Source: JAXLQL01 sp046331625 (GTDB lineage: Bacteria; Acidobacteriota; Terriglobia; Bryobacterales; Bryobacteraceae). Taken from it: a stretch of 64,000 nt of DNA. Below are positions 34,512 to 43,387 of this stretch, in pieces (position 1 is the first letter of the stretch; every line of letters starts with the position of its first letter). The position numbers were made by a program, and so were the translations under genes. The stretch is from contig JAXLQL010000037.1 of the NCBI GenBank assembly GCA_046331625.1, positions 7,291 through 71,290 of the forward strand, written 5' to 3'. The notes below the pieces were generated by a model that ran no database searches, was not told where the DNA came from, and saw nothing but the letters and a program-made list of their open reading frames with translations.

Positions 34512-34853
34512 ATGGAAGCAGTGGAACGCATGATCGGCGAGCTCGAAATCATGGATCGCGAGTTGCTGACTCTCGATCCGGTCGAGTTCGGCCGGATCGG
34601 AGACAAACTGGCGCGCCGCGAGGTGCTGATCAACGCTCTCTCCACGCGGACCCTGGACGGGCCCGAGCGGCGCCGGTTACGCGTCATCTGGCAGAACGGG
34701 AAGCAACTGGAAGACAAGCTAGTGCTGGTGAAGGCCGCGATCAAGGCGCAGATGCAAGATCTCTATCGGGAGGGTTTCTTGTTGCGCGCTCTGAGCGCTG
34801 CGCTCGATCCGCCGCCAGTCATGGGGGAGCACACGATCGATTACAACGGGTGA
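34512..34853 (+). CDS. Small helical protein, possible FliT/FlgN-type flagellar chaperone
   Basis: A 113-residue, strongly helical and charged protein (MIGELEIMDRELLTLDPVEF, RIGDKLARREVLINALSTRT, QLEDKLVLVKAAIKAQMQDL). It has no signal and follows fliD by 42 bp. The position after fliD and the helical hairpin shape suggest FliT, the chaperone of the cap protein, but sequence identity is too weak to be sure. Confidence 0.6.
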   Translation: MEAVERMIGELEIMDRELLTLDPVEFGRIGDKLARREVLINALSTRTLDGPERRRLRVIWQNGKQLEDKLVLVKAAIKAQMQDLYREGFLLRALSAALDPPPVMGEHTIDYNG

Positions 34854-34964
34854 TCGAGTGGTACCTCGGCTTGGCGGTGGCCCGCATTCGGGAGTACGCA
34901 ACTGAGGGAATTTCGCGGGCTCGAGCAACTAATGGCCACCCGGTTTCCGCCGATAGAGTGAGCG

Positions 34965-35297
34965 ATGCTCTTCCGTGTCCTCGCCGGAGTTGCACTGGCG
35001 CTCGCCGTGACGCCACTCCAAGGCTCCGGGAGCTATGTGACGCGCCCGCCGTTGCCGGCATCGCATGACTCGAATCGCTACGAACTGGGCAAGGCGATCG
35101 CGACGGGGCGCCTGCCGCTTCCGGCCCCGGGCAAGGCCGACACGGCCGCGCATGCGAAAAAACTAGCGGCGCTGCAGGAGCAACTGCCGGCGCGCGTTCG
35201 CAGGACCGTAGCGCTTCCGGCTCTGGCGGGGCGGCTCACGGCGGATCAGTTCGGAGCGCTCGAGTACTACCTGCGGGTGCGGTACAAGATCAGATGA
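34965..35297 (+). CDS. Short secreted hypothetical protein
   Basis: A 110-residue exported protein (signal MLFRVLAGVALALAVTPLQG). The mature part, YVTRPPLPASHDSNRYELGK, AIATGRLPLPAPG and ALQEQLPARVRRTVALPALA, resembles class I cytochrome-like end motifs but has no CxxCH, so heme binding is not expected. The stop overlaps the next start in ATGA, so it is coupled to the barrel protein. Confidence 0.65.
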   Translation: MLFRVLAGVALALAVTPLQGSGSYVTRPPLPASHDSNRYELGKAIATGRLPLPAPGKADTAAHAKKLAALQEQLPARVRRTVALPALAGRLTADQFGALEYYLRVRYKIR

Positions 35298-36103
35298 GAC
35301 TCTCCACTATCTCCGCATTGTGCCTGGCAGCCGGAGCGCTCGAGGCGCAGTACAGCGTATGGACACCGGGTCCAGGCCAAGCGGTGGTGACGCCGGTATT
35401 CGTCACGCAGTCTTTCCGCGACATCTGGATGGGGAGCCATCCGATGCGGCTGGATGATTCGGTGGGACAACGCACGGTGCTGGCTTCCTTCGAAGTGGGC
35501 ATGACCAATCGCATCGCGCTGGACTTTACCTCGGGCTATAGCCGGGTGAACAGTGCGGCGTTCGGCGGTCCGATGGCGGACAGTGGGTTGACCGACACGT
35601 TGCTTGGAGTTCGCTGGCGGCTGCACCGCGATTTGGCCATTCGCGTAGGGGGAGTGGTGCGTGGGACCTACACGCCGAACTATCCGTTCTCGGCTGGAGA
35701 CGGCGGATCAGGCGCCGAGTTCTCGGTGCTGGGTGGGCATACGTTCGGCGAGTCGGGCTTCAGCATGTTTGGCGATGCCGGGTATCGGGTGCGCACGCGC
35801 GGCGTTCCGCCCGACGTGTTCGGGTCAGCGGGCGTGGCCAAATGGCTGGGCGCGTTCGCGCTGAGCGGAACCTATCGCCAGGCGCGCGGCCTGACGGGCC
35901 AGGATATCGGAGACCCGGGCTTCACGTTTCCGCAATTGCGCGAGGTCCATCACACGGTGGAAGGGGGCCTGACGCTGCATCGCGGAGGAAGCCGAAGTTA
36001 TCAGCTCTTTGCCGCGCGCACGTTCCAGGGCAGGAATACGGGCCGCAAGACAGTGGTTGGCATGGCCGTGTCATTCGGCTTCAAGATGCCATGGCGCCGC
36101 TGA
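35294..36103 (+). CDS. Outer-membrane beta-barrel-like protein
   Basis: A 269-residue exported protein (MRLSTISALCLAAGALEAQY) with alternating hydrophobic strands: RTVLASFEVGMTNRIALDFT, TDTLLGVRWRLHRDLAIRVG, AEFSVLGGHTFGESGFSMFG and a final KTVVGMAVSFGFKMPW, close to the aromatic-terminal signature of barrels. It looks like a transporter of the OmpA/phenol-degradation-like (DUF) type with about ten strands. It overlaps the next gene start by 13 bp. Confidence 0.7.
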   Translation: MRLSTISALCLAAGALEAQYSVWTPGPGQAVVTPVFVTQSFRDIWMGSHPMRLDDSVGQRTVLASFEVGMTNRIALDFTSGYSRVNSAAFGGPMADSGLTDTLLGVRWRLHRDLAIRVGGVVRGTYTPNYPFSAGDGGSGAEFSVLGGHTFGESGFSMFGDAGYRVRTRGVPPDVFGSAGVAKWLGAFALSGTYRQARGLTGQDIGDPGFTFPQLREVHHTVEGGLTLHRGGSRSYQLFAARTFQGRNTGRKTVVGMAVSFGFKMPWRR

Positions 36104-37362
36104 GGCGAGCATCGATCGGGCTGGATTTGTGCGGAGCGTGTTCGCTCCTGGCGTGGTGTGCGCTGACGTACTGGTCGCGGCGCGGAGCGGTGCCGGCGGC
36201 TGCATTGATCGCGGTGATGGGTGTTGGCTGGGCCTCGCTCGCGTTGGCTTGGCGCGCTGCGCGGCGTGAGTCCGGGGCGCGGCTGCTGCCTCGGCTGTGG
36301 TTGTGGGCAGTGTTGTTCCGGGCGGCCGGCTTCGTGGGCGCGCCAGTGCTCGAAGACGATCACTACCGCTATCTGTGGGATGGCTATCGATTCGCCACGG
36401 CGGGGACGCCGTACGGCTCGGCGCCGGCGAGGTTTTTCGAGGACGCGAGCGTTCCACCGCGGTTTCAAACAATTCTGGACGGAATCAATCATCCGCATCT
36501 CGAGACGATCTACGGGCCGGTGACCGAGTGGGCGTTTCGCGTGGCTTATGCCGTGGCGCCCGGTGAATTGTGGGCGTGGAAGGCGATTGCGATCGGGGCC
36601 GATCTGGGGGCGCTGGCGCTGTTGTTGCGGTTGGTTGCTCCGGCCAACGCTCTGCTGTACGCATGGTGTCCGCTGTTGATTCAAGAGATCGCGTTCACGG
36701 GACATCCGGAGTCACTCGGTGCGCTCGCGTTGATGGCGGGGCTGGTGCTTTTCCGGCGCGGCAATCGCGCGGGTGCGGGAGCAGCCGTAGTCGCCGCGGC
36801 GGGTGTGAAGATCACTGGTGGGTTGTTGCTGCCGTTCGTGTTGTGGCGGCCGCGGTGGCGCGTGTGGCTGGCTGTAGCCAGCGTGGGTGCGTTGTTGTGG
36901 GGTCCGTTCTGGTGGCGCGGGGCGACGGAGTGGAGTTCGTTGCGCGCGATGGCGGCGGAGTGGGAGTTCAACTCGTCGGTGTTCGGGCTGGCCGCGGCGG
37001 CGTTGGGCCGAGGGTGGGCGCAAGGGCTCTGCGGGATGGCGATGGCGAGCGGATTCCTGTGGATCTGGAAGAGGTGGAGCCCGCAGGAGATTCCCCGCGG
37101 TGACTGGCTCTATGGCGGGTTCTTCCTGCTCTCGCCGGTGGTGAATCCGTGGTACTTGCTTTGGCTGGTTCCGTTCGCCGCGTTGTATCCGTCTGTGTGG
37201 GCGATGGCGGCGCCGGCGGCGGTGAGCCTGAGCTACTGGTGCGGCGTCAACTCGGGTGTGGGCGGTCTTGGAGCCTATGAACATCCGGTGTGGGTGCGCG
37301 TGGTGGAGTACGGTGTGATCGCGTGCGCGGTGGCATGGGCGGCTCGGGAGCGAACCGCATGA
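36091..37362 (+). CDS. GT87-like membrane glycosyltransferase
   Basis: A 423-residue polytopic protein. The first periplasmic loop contains LEDDHYRYLWDGYRFATAGT, with the acidic motif and tyrosines typical of lipid-linked-sugar mannosyltransferases of GT-C type (GT87/DUF2029 group). Many TM helices follow (LYAWCPLLIQEIAFTGHPES, GVKITGGLLLPFVLWR, SPVVNPWYLLWLVPFAALYP). It would add a sugar from a polyprenol donor outside the membrane. The start at 36091 overlaps the barrel gene; the stop overlaps the sensor kinase start in ATGA. Confidence 0.82.
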   Translation: MAPLRRASIGLDLCGACSLLAWCALTYWSRRGAVPAAALIAVMGVGWASLALAWRAARRESGARLLPRLWLWAVLFRAAGFVGAPVLEDDHYRYLWDGYRFATAGTPYGSAPARFFEDASVPPRFQTILDGINHPHLETIYGPVTEWAFRVAYAVAPGELWAWKAIAIGADLGALALLLRLVAPANALLYAWCPLLIQEIAFTGHPESLGALALMAGLVLFRRGNRAGAGAAVVAAAGVKITGGLLLPFVLWRPRWRVWLAVASVGALLWGPFWWRGATEWSSLRAMAAEWEFNSSVFGLAAAALGRGWAQGLCGMAMASGFLWIWKRWSPQEIPRGDWLYGGFFLLSPVVNPWYLLWLVPFAALYPSVWAMAAPAAVSLSYWCGVNSGVGGLGAYEHPVWVRVVEYGVIACAVAWAARERTA

Positions 37363-38945
37363 GGGCTCGCTGGCGAATCTCGTTTCGCACGCGACTGGTG
37401 GCTGCGGCGCTGCTGCTGGTGGCGATGCCGATCGGGCTCGGATCGCTGTGGGCGTATCGGGGAGCGAAGGCTTCGATCGAACGGGAACTGGGGCTCGAGT
37501 TGCTTGCGGTGGCGCAGTCGACTGCGCCATCGATCGACGGGGATCTCGTGAAGGTGATCGGCGTTCGCGAGGACGGCAGTTGGACGGGGCGCGAGGAATT
37601 CGACGAAATCCGGCGGCTGCTGCGGGAAGTGGCGCGGAGGAACGGTCTCGAGGGGAAGGGGAGTCCGCTGTACGTGATGCGGCCCGCCGAGGATTTTGGG
37701 GCCACGGGCGAGTTGGAATTCGCGGTGATGACCGATCCGGACTCGGACGGGCGGCTCTACGTGGGCAATCGATATCGCGCGCAGGAGCACAATCGCGCGG
37801 CGTTGCTCGGGCAGGCGCAAGCTACCGGCGTGTATGGAGACGCCGAGGGGCTATGGATCTCGGCGGCGGTTCCGATTCGCGATAGCGCGGGTGCGGTGGT
37901 GGCGATCCTGCAGGCGGATCGTCCGGTGAATTTCCTGAATGCGAGGGCGCGCGAGCGGGCGATCGGGATCTGGAAGGTGGCGCTGATGAGCCTGCTGGCG
38001 GCGGCGCTGTTGGCGCTGATGCTGGCGCGGAGCCTGGCGCAACCGGTGCAGGAGTTGGGGAATGCGACCGAGGCGCTGGCGGGAGGCGGACTGGATCATC
38101 TGGTGGATTTGCGGAGGAACGACGAGTTGGGCGATCTCGGCGAGAGCATCAACCAGATGGCGGCGCAGTTGAAGGCGGCTCGGGAGTCACTGCTCGAAAG
38201 GCAGGCGGAGTTGGCCGCTGCGTTGGACGAAGCCAAGTGCGCCAGCCAGGCAAAGAGCGGATTTCTCGCCAACATGAGTCACGAGTTACGGACTCCGCTC
38301 AACGCGATCATCGGGTATAGCCAGTTACTGCAGGAAGACGGTGGCCCGAGCGTGAATGACCTGGCGAAGATCGAAGGAGCGGGGCTGCACTTACTCGGCT
38401 TGATCAACACGATTCTCGATTATTCGAAAATCGAGGCTGGAAGGCTCGAACTCGAGATCGAGCCGTATCCGGTGGATCAAATGATCCGGGAAGTGATTTC
38501 CACGGTGACCCCGATGGCGCGCAAGGGCGGCAACGAGTTGGTGGTGAACAACGAGTTGACCGGCGAGGATGTGGAAGTAGATCCCTTACGGTTCCGGCAG
38601 AGTCTGCTCAATCTGATGAGCAATGCCTGCAAGTTCACCGAAAACGGCACGATCGGGCTGGAAGTGGGCCGCTGCGAGCGCGACGGGGGGCGCTGGATCA
38701 CGTGGCGCGTGAGCGATACGGGGATCGGGATCCGGCCCGAGGACCGGCCGAGATTGTTTCAAGCATTTTCGCAGGTAGATGATTCGGCGGCGCGGCGGTT
38801 CGGCGGTACGGGCCTTGGTCTGGCGCTGACGGCGGAGTTATGCCGGCTGATGTCGGGTCGAATTACGGTGGAGACGGAGTGGCGGAAGGGATCGGAGTTT
38901 ACGATCTGGTTGCCGGACCGCTCCTTGGCGTCTACGGTTGAATGA
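37359..38945 (+). CDS. Membrane sensor histidine kinase (HAMP-HisKA-HATPase)
   Basis: A 528-residue sensor: TM1 at about 13-35, a periplasmic sensory domain to about residue 200 with GYxRxTGDW-like GSWTGREEFDEIR, TM2 (IWKVALMSLLAAALLALMLA), HAMP, a coiled linker with AARESLLERQAELAAALDEA, HisKA (phospho-His in NMSHELRTPLNAIIGYS, near residue 309) and HATPase_c with LLNLMSNACKFTENG, DTGIGI and GGTGLGLAL. No response regulator is adjacent, so its partner is elsewhere. The last 14 bp overlap the 3' end of the convergent dehydrogenase gene. Confidence 0.93.
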   Translation: MRARWRISFRTRLVAAALLLVAMPIGLGSLWAYRGAKASIERELGLELLAVAQSTAPSIDGDLVKVIGVREDGSWTGREEFDEIRRLLREVARRNGLEGKGSPLYVMRPAEDFGATGELEFAVMTDPDSDGRLYVGNRYRAQEHNRAALLGQAQATGVYGDAEGLWISAAVPIRDSAGAVVAILQADRPVNFLNARARERAIGIWKVALMSLLAAALLALMLARSLAQPVQELGNATEALAGGGLDHLVDLRRNDELGDLGESINQMAAQLKAARESLLERQAELAAALDEAKCASQAKSGFLANMSHELRTPLNAIIGYSQLLQEDGGPSVNDLAKIEGAGLHLLGLINTILDYSKIEAGRLELEIEPYPVDQMIREVISTVTPMARKGGNELVVNNELTGEDVEVDPLRFRQSLLNLMSNACKFTENGTIGLEVGRCERDGGRWITWRVSDTGIGIRPEDRPRLFQAFSQVDDSAARRFGGTGLGLALTAELCRLMSGRITVETEWRKGSEFTIWLPDRSLASTVE

Positions 38946-39963
38946 TCACCTTCATCAACCCGGCTTCCTTGCCATAGAGCCGCTCGAACCAGCGAGCGCC
39001 TTCCTCGAGCGGAGCTTGCGCCGAGATGATCGGAGCCACGCGGATCGCGCCCGAGGCGAGCAGGTTGATGCATTCGGGATACTCGCCGTTCGATCCGCAG
39101 GAACCATACATCGTGATTTCGCGAGTGACCACCGACTGCAACGGCAGTTCGATGTTCGGCGTGACGTTGCCGATCAGAATGATCTTGCCGCCCTTGCGCA
39201 CGCTGGCGAGGCAGGTCTTGATGGGAGCGGTTGCGCCCACGGCGTCCACTGCCGTGTCGGCTCCGCGCCCGCCGGTGATGTCGAGCACGCTCTTGGCGAC
39301 GTCGTCTTTCATCGGATTGAGCGTGAAGTCGGCGCCGAGTTTGCGGGCGAGATCGAGCTTGTAGTCTTCGAGGTCCACCGCGATGACGCGATGGCATCCG
39401 CGCACCTTGAGCGTCTGCACCACGAGCAGGCCGATCATCCCCGCGCCCACCACCACCGCGGTTTCGCCCAGCGCGATCGGCGTGATGGCCACGCCGTGCA
39501 CGGCGACGGAAATCGCCTCGATCATGGCGGCGTGTTCGAACGGGATTTCGTCAGGCAGGCGGAACGCGATGCGGCGGGGGACATTGACGTACTCGGCGAA
39601 GCAGCCGTGGCGGCGATACTCGCCCGTGGAGACGCCGAGCACCTGGCGGTTATCGCAGAGGTTGGTCTGGCCGCGCCGGCAGAAGTGGCAACTGCCGCAG
39701 GAAACCATCGAGTCAAAAGTGACGCGCTCGCCGGGTTTGATGTCTTTGACGCCGGAGCCCACGGCCTCGACGACGCCGGCGGCCTCGTGCCCCATGACGA
39801 GGGGCGGGACGCGCCGGCCGGTGCTGCCGTCGTATCCGTGGATGTCACTGCCGCAGATTCCGCAGGCCTTCACACGCACGAGCAGATCATCGGCGCCAAT
39901 CTCGGGCACCGGCATGTCGACGAGCGAGAGCTTCTTGTACTCGGTAAGCAGGAGAGCTTTCAT
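38932..39963 (-). CDS. Zinc-dependent medium-chain alcohol/polyol dehydrogenase
   Basis: A 343-residue MDR enzyme. Catalytic zinc ligands: CGICGSDIHGYD and GHEAAGVVEAVG; structural zinc lobe CGSCHFCRRGQTNLC; NAD-binding VVVGAGMIGLLVVQ followed by VDLEDYKLDLARKLGAD, where the acidic residue favours NAD(H). It is like galactitol-1-phosphate or sorbitol dehydrogenases. Its substrate is unknown. It starts back-to-back with the old-yellow-enzyme homologue, with 51 bp between them. Confidence 0.9.
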   Translation of the reverse strand: MKALLLTEYKKLSLVDMPVPEIGADDLLVRVKACGICGSDIHGYDGSTGRRVPPLVMGHEAAGVVEAVGSGVKDIKPGERVTFDSMVSCGSCHFCRRGQTNLCDNRQVLGVSTGEYRRHGCFAEYVNVPRRIAFRLPDEIPFEHAAMIEAISVAVHGVAITPIALGETAVVVGAGMIGLLVVQTLKVRGCHRVIAVDLEDYKLDLARKLGADFTLNPMKDDVAKSVLDITGGRGADTAVDAVGATAPIKTCLASVRKGGKIILIGNVTPNIELPLQSVVTREITMYGSCGSNGEYPECINLLASGAIRVAPIISAQAPLEEGARWFERLYGKEAGLMKVIIQP

Positions 39964-40014
39964 AAACTCCCAGGATACCTTGAGGCTCCGTGTGCGCGCG
40001 CTAACCTAGCAAGG

Positions 40015-41436
40015 ATGCCGGCTTTTCCGCGCGTCGCCTCGTTCAAAACGGTGGACGCATTCCGGGGGCACTTGGCCAAGCTCGGCCTTGACCTGCCCTG
40101 TGACGATTCGATACAAATGGCGCCCGAGTCTCCGATGGCGCAGCCGCTCGAGGTGGCCGGATTCCGCCTGGGCAACCGGTGGGTGATCCATCCGATGGAA
40201 GGTTGGGACGCCGAGGAAGACGGGCGGCCTAGCGAACTGGTGCACCGGCGCTGGATGAACTTCGCCCGCAGCGGGGCCAAGTGGCTGTGGGGCGGCGAAG
40301 CGATGGCCGTGGTCCCCGAGGCGCGCGCCAATCCGAATCAACTGATCATCAACAGGACGACCGAGCCGGCGCTGAAGCAACTGCTCGACGATACGTTTGA
40401 AACACATCGTAAGGAATTTGGTTCGGCGGACGACCTGTTGACCGGATTCCAACTCACGCATTCGGGCCGGTTCTCGAAGCCGCGCGACAAGAAGCGGATG
40501 GAATCGCGAATCGCCTATCATCACCCGATTCTCGACCGTAAGTTCGGGATTGCGCCCGATGCGCCGATCCTCAGCGACGACGAGATCAAGCGGGCAATCG
40601 ACTGCTTCATCGAAGCGGCGGGCGTGGCTGAGCGGTGCGGAGCGCAGTTTGTCGACATCAAGCATTGCCACGGCTATCTCGGGCACGAGTTCCTGAGCGC
40701 GCACACGCGGCCGGGTCCTTATGGCGGCTCGTTCGAAAATCGCACTCGCTTTCTGCGTGAGATCGTGGCGGGGGTTCGGGCGGCAACGAAGGTCGCAATC
40801 GGCGTCCGGCTGAGCTGCTTCGACTTCGTGGCGTTCAAGCCGGATCCGGAGAAGAGCACGGCGAAGAAGCTCGGGCCTGGGATTCCCGAAGATCCGGCCG
40901 GGGTCACCACGGTGGACCTGGGCATGGCGATCGAGTTTCTCGGGTTGCTCGAGCAACTCGACATCCGCATGGTGAACCTCACAGCGGGCAGCCCCTACTA
41001 CAACCCGCACATCTTGCGTCCGGCGATGTTTCCTCCTTCCGACGGATACCAGCCGCCCGAGGATCCGCTGGTGGGCTGTGCGCGGCAGATCGCGGCGGCG
41101 GCGGAGTTGAAGCGGCGGTTCCCGCGGTTGACGATCGTCGGCACGGCGTTCACCTATTTGCAGGACTACCTGCCGCACGTTGCGCAGGCGGCGGTTCGGC
41201 GCGGTGACATGGACGCGGTGGGACTGGGGCGGATGGTGCTGTCGTATCCGACGCTGCCGGCGGACACGCTACGCACGGGCGCGATGAATCACAAGGCGCT
41301 TTGCCGTACGTTTTCCGATTGCACCACGGGTCCGAGGAACGGGCTGCGGTCGGGATGCTTTCCGCTGGACCCGTTCTACAAGACGGTGCCGGATTACAAG
41401 CTGCTGCAGGAGATCAAGAGCGCGAAGCCGCTGTGA
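40015..41436 (+). CDS. Old-yellow-enzyme-like NADH:flavin oxidoreductase
   Basis: A 473-residue FMN TIM-barrel protein. LGNRWVIHPMEGWDAEEDGR is the first strand and substrate loop, GFQLTHSGRFSKP the usual QLxHxGR, FVDIKHCHGYLGHEFLSAHT, RPGPYGGSFENRTRFLREIV the highly conserved block, and VGLGRMVLSYPTLP the FMN-phosphate site. It lacks the iron-sulfur domain of dienoyl-CoA reductases. A far longer open frame upstream is only the antisense of the dehydrogenase. The 26 bases at its stop codon are repeated 97 bp downstream. Confidence 0.88.
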   Translation: MPAFPRVASFKTVDAFRGHLAKLGLDLPCDDSIQMAPESPMAQPLEVAGFRLGNRWVIHPMEGWDAEEDGRPSELVHRRWMNFARSGAKWLWGGEAMAVVPEARANPNQLIINRTTEPALKQLLDDTFETHRKEFGSADDLLTGFQLTHSGRFSKPRDKKRMESRIAYHHPILDRKFGIAPDAPILSDDEIKRAIDCFIEAAGVAERCGAQFVDIKHCHGYLGHEFLSAHTRPGPYGGSFENRTRFLREIVAGVRAATKVAIGVRLSCFDFVAFKPDPEKSTAKKLGPGIPEDPAGVTTVDLGMAIEFLGLLEQLDIRMVNLTAGSPYYNPHILRPAMFPPSDGYQPPEDPLVGCARQIAAAAELKRRFPRLTIVGTAFTYLQDYLPHVAQAAVRRGDMDAVGLGRMVLSYPTLPADTLRTGAMNHKALCRTFSDCTTGPRNGLRSGCFPLDPFYKTVPDYKLLQEIKSAKPL

Positions 41437-41439
41437 GGC
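41414..41439 (+). repeat. 26-bp direct repeat, left copy at the OYE gene stop
   Basis: TCAAGAGCGCGAAGCCGCTG then TGAGGC: the last codons and stop of the old-yellow-enzyme gene. An identical copy lies at 41511-41536, with 71 bp of non-coding sequence between. Confidence 0.9.
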
Positions 41440-41510
41440 GCGGCGGGCGGCGTGTTGTAAGCGGCGGTGAGGTGGCGCGCGAGAACTGTCGTAGCGTCGT
41501 GCTGCGCGAG

Positions 41511-41536
41511 TCAAGAGCGCGAAGCCGCTGTGAGGC
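41511..41536 (+). repeat. 26-bp direct repeat, right copy
   Basis: Exact copy of 41414-41439, located 25 bp before the EthD gene start. Confidence 0.9.
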
Positions 41537-41560
41537 TTGGTGCCGTTGTAGACTCATCTG

Positions 41561-41866
41561 ATGGCGCAGGCAACCGTTCTCTATCACGCTCCGCAAGACC
41601 CGGCGGCGTTCGACAAATACTACTTCGAGACGCACGTTCCCATCGCGAAGAAGATTCCGGGTCTCCGCGGATACACGGTGAGCACCGGTCCGATCCAGGC
41701 GGTGGCGGGCTCGGCGCCGCATCTGGTCGCGATCCTGCAGTTCGACTCGATGAGCGATCTGGCTGCCGCGCTGACTTCGCCGGAGGGGCAGGCCGCAGCG
41801 GCCGATATCGCGAACTTCGCCACGGGTGGCGCAACCGTGCTCGTGCACGATACGAAGAGCCTGTGA
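41561..41866 (+). CDS. EthD family protein
   Basis: A 101-residue protein of the EthD ferredoxin-like fold: ATVLYHAPQDPAAFDKYYFE, THVPIAKKIPGLRGYTVSTG and HLVAILQFDSMSDLAAALTS are the standard pattern with the conserved HxPxxxK. EthD proteins are small dimeric accessory proteins in ether and aromatic breakdown and polyketide cyclases. No partner enzyme is next to it. Confidence 0.88.
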   Translation: MAQATVLYHAPQDPAAFDKYYFETHVPIAKKIPGLRGYTVSTGPIQAVAGSAPHLVAILQFDSMSDLAAALTSPEGQAAAADIANFATGGATVLVHDTKSL

Positions 41867-41911
41867 TCGGGAGCCTTTGACGGGGAAGCGCTGCCGGGGC
41901 TCAGCGCGCGG

Positions 41912-43372
41912 TCAAAGCGCGTACTTGTCACCCTCGGAGCCTTTGCCCGATCGCCTCGGGTCGCCGCCCGTCTCGCTCAAGATCGTGTGGAGCCGCGCCT
42001 GCAACTCGTCGACGATGCGTTTGCGCTCGCCTTCGAGGTTCATCGAGAGGCGTCCGCGATTGTAAGTGAGACGCGAGTCGTGCAGCAGATTCCGCATCTG
42101 CTCGGGATCTTTTTCGATGTCGTAGAGCTCGGCGAGGTCCCACACTCCGTTCGATTGCATGAAGCTCCACTTCTGGGTCCGAAGACCGGTGATGGTGGGT
42201 GTGTATGGGTAGTCCTGTTCCCACTCGTATTCGTAGACGAAGTCGCGGCGCCAGTCGTCGGGCGCGCGGCCGCCCATCAAAGGAAGCAGCGAACGGCCGT
42301 GCCAATGCTTCAGCGCGGCGACGCCGGCTGCGTCTAAGAACGTGGGTCCGATGTCGAGGTTGAGCGCCATGGCGTCCACCGTTCGGCCTCCAGAGGAGAG
42401 CGAAGGACAATGCGCGATGAGCGGCACGCGCATGGAAGGCTCGTACATGGCGCGCTTGTCGACCAGCCCGTGTTCTCCCCACATGAAACCGTTGTCGCCC
42501 ATGTAGACCACGAGCGTGTCATCGAGGAGACGGCTCTCTTCGAGCTGGTTCAGAATCTCGCCGACGCTATCGTCTACCGAGAGCAGACACTGGCAGTATC
42601 CGCGATAAGCGTTGTCGAAATCGGTGGCGTGTCCGAACAAGCCGTCGACCCCGTGACGCGAGTAGCGGCGCCGCTTCACCCATTCGGGAAGCTGCTGGTA
42701 GAACTCCTCCTTGAAGGGCATCGACGCCGGCTTGGGGACCGGAAGCCCGGCAAACGTGTTGGCGTGGCGCGCGGGTGGCTGGAACGGATAATGAACGGCC
42801 TTGTGCGAAAGATACAAACAAAACGGACGCGACGCGTTTGACCGGATGAAACTGCGCGCTTCCCGTGCCAGCACGTCCGTCATGTATCCGGTGGTCTTCT
42901 CGCTCTTGCCGTTGCGGTTGAGCGTGGGGTTGACGTACTCGCCCTGGCCACGAAAGCTGAGCCAATCATCGAAGCCGGGCTGGGGCGCATCGCTGTCGCC
43001 GCCCATGTGCCACTTGCCGTAGAAGGCGGTCCGGTAGCCGGCCTGTTGGAGGAGGCGCGGGAATGTTGCGAGCTTCTGGTCGAGGGGTGAGAAGTTGTCG
43101 AACACCTTGTGCGCGTGCATGTAGAGTCCGGTGAGGATGGACGCGCGGCTCGGTGAGCACAGGGAAGAGGTGACGAAAGCGTTGCGGAAATGGACGCCAC
43201 GGTTTACCAGGCGGTCGAGGTTCGGCGTGTGGCCTTTCAACCAAGGATGGCCGAGTGCACCGATGAAATCGAAGCGATGGTCGTCTGTCAGGATGAAAAC
43301 GATATTGCGCCGGCGGGACTGAGCCGGGGCGAGCAAGGCGGGTGCGGCAAGAAGCTGGCGGCGCGAGAGCAC
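41912..43372 (-). CDS. Exported sulfatase (formylglycine type)
   Basis: A 486-residue arylsulfatase-family enzyme with an N-terminal signal (MLSRRQLLAAPALLAPAQS). NIVFILTDDHRFD carries two metal-binding Asp; the active Cys72 lies in the CSPSRASILTG signature and would become formylglycine; further core motifs are YGKWHMGG and YMGDNGFMWGEHG. It resembles choline-sulfatase/N-sulfoglucosamine-sulfohydrolase groups used on sulfated glycans. The formylglycine-generating enzyme is not in the window. Confidence 0.92.
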   Translation of the reverse strand: MLSRRQLLAAPALLAPAQSRRRNIVFILTDDHRFDFIGALGHPWLKGHTPNLDRLVNRGVHFRNAFVTSSLCSPSRASILTGLYMHAHKVFDNFSPLDQKLATFPRLLQQAGYRTAFYGKWHMGGDSDAPQPGFDDWLSFRGQGEYVNPTLNRNGKSEKTTGYMTDVLAREARSFIRSNASRPFCLYLSHKAVHYPFQPPARHANTFAGLPVPKPASMPFKEEFYQQLPEWVKRRRYSRHGVDGLFGHATDFDNAYRGYCQCLLSVDDSVGEILNQLEESRLLDDTLVVYMGDNGFMWGEHGLVDKRAMYEPSMRVPLIAHCPSLSSGGRTVDAMALNLDIGPTFLDAAGVAALKHWHGRSLLPLMGGRAPDDWRRDFVYEYEWEQDYPYTPTITGLRTQKWSFMQSNGVWDLAELYDIEKDPEQMRNLLHDSRLTYNRGRLSMNLEGERKRIVDELQARLHTILSETGGDPRRSGKGSEGDKYAL

Positions 43373-43387
43373 CCGACCAGTCTACTT

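Noticed and set aside
35842..36090. Upstream extension of the GT87-like gene
   Set aside because: Overlaps the barrel gene in another frame; the membrane protein begins at 36091.
38938..41436. An 832-codon open frame through the old-yellow-enzyme gene
   Set aside because: The first 360 codons are the antisense of the zinc dehydrogenase. The OYE protein begins cleanly at 40015.
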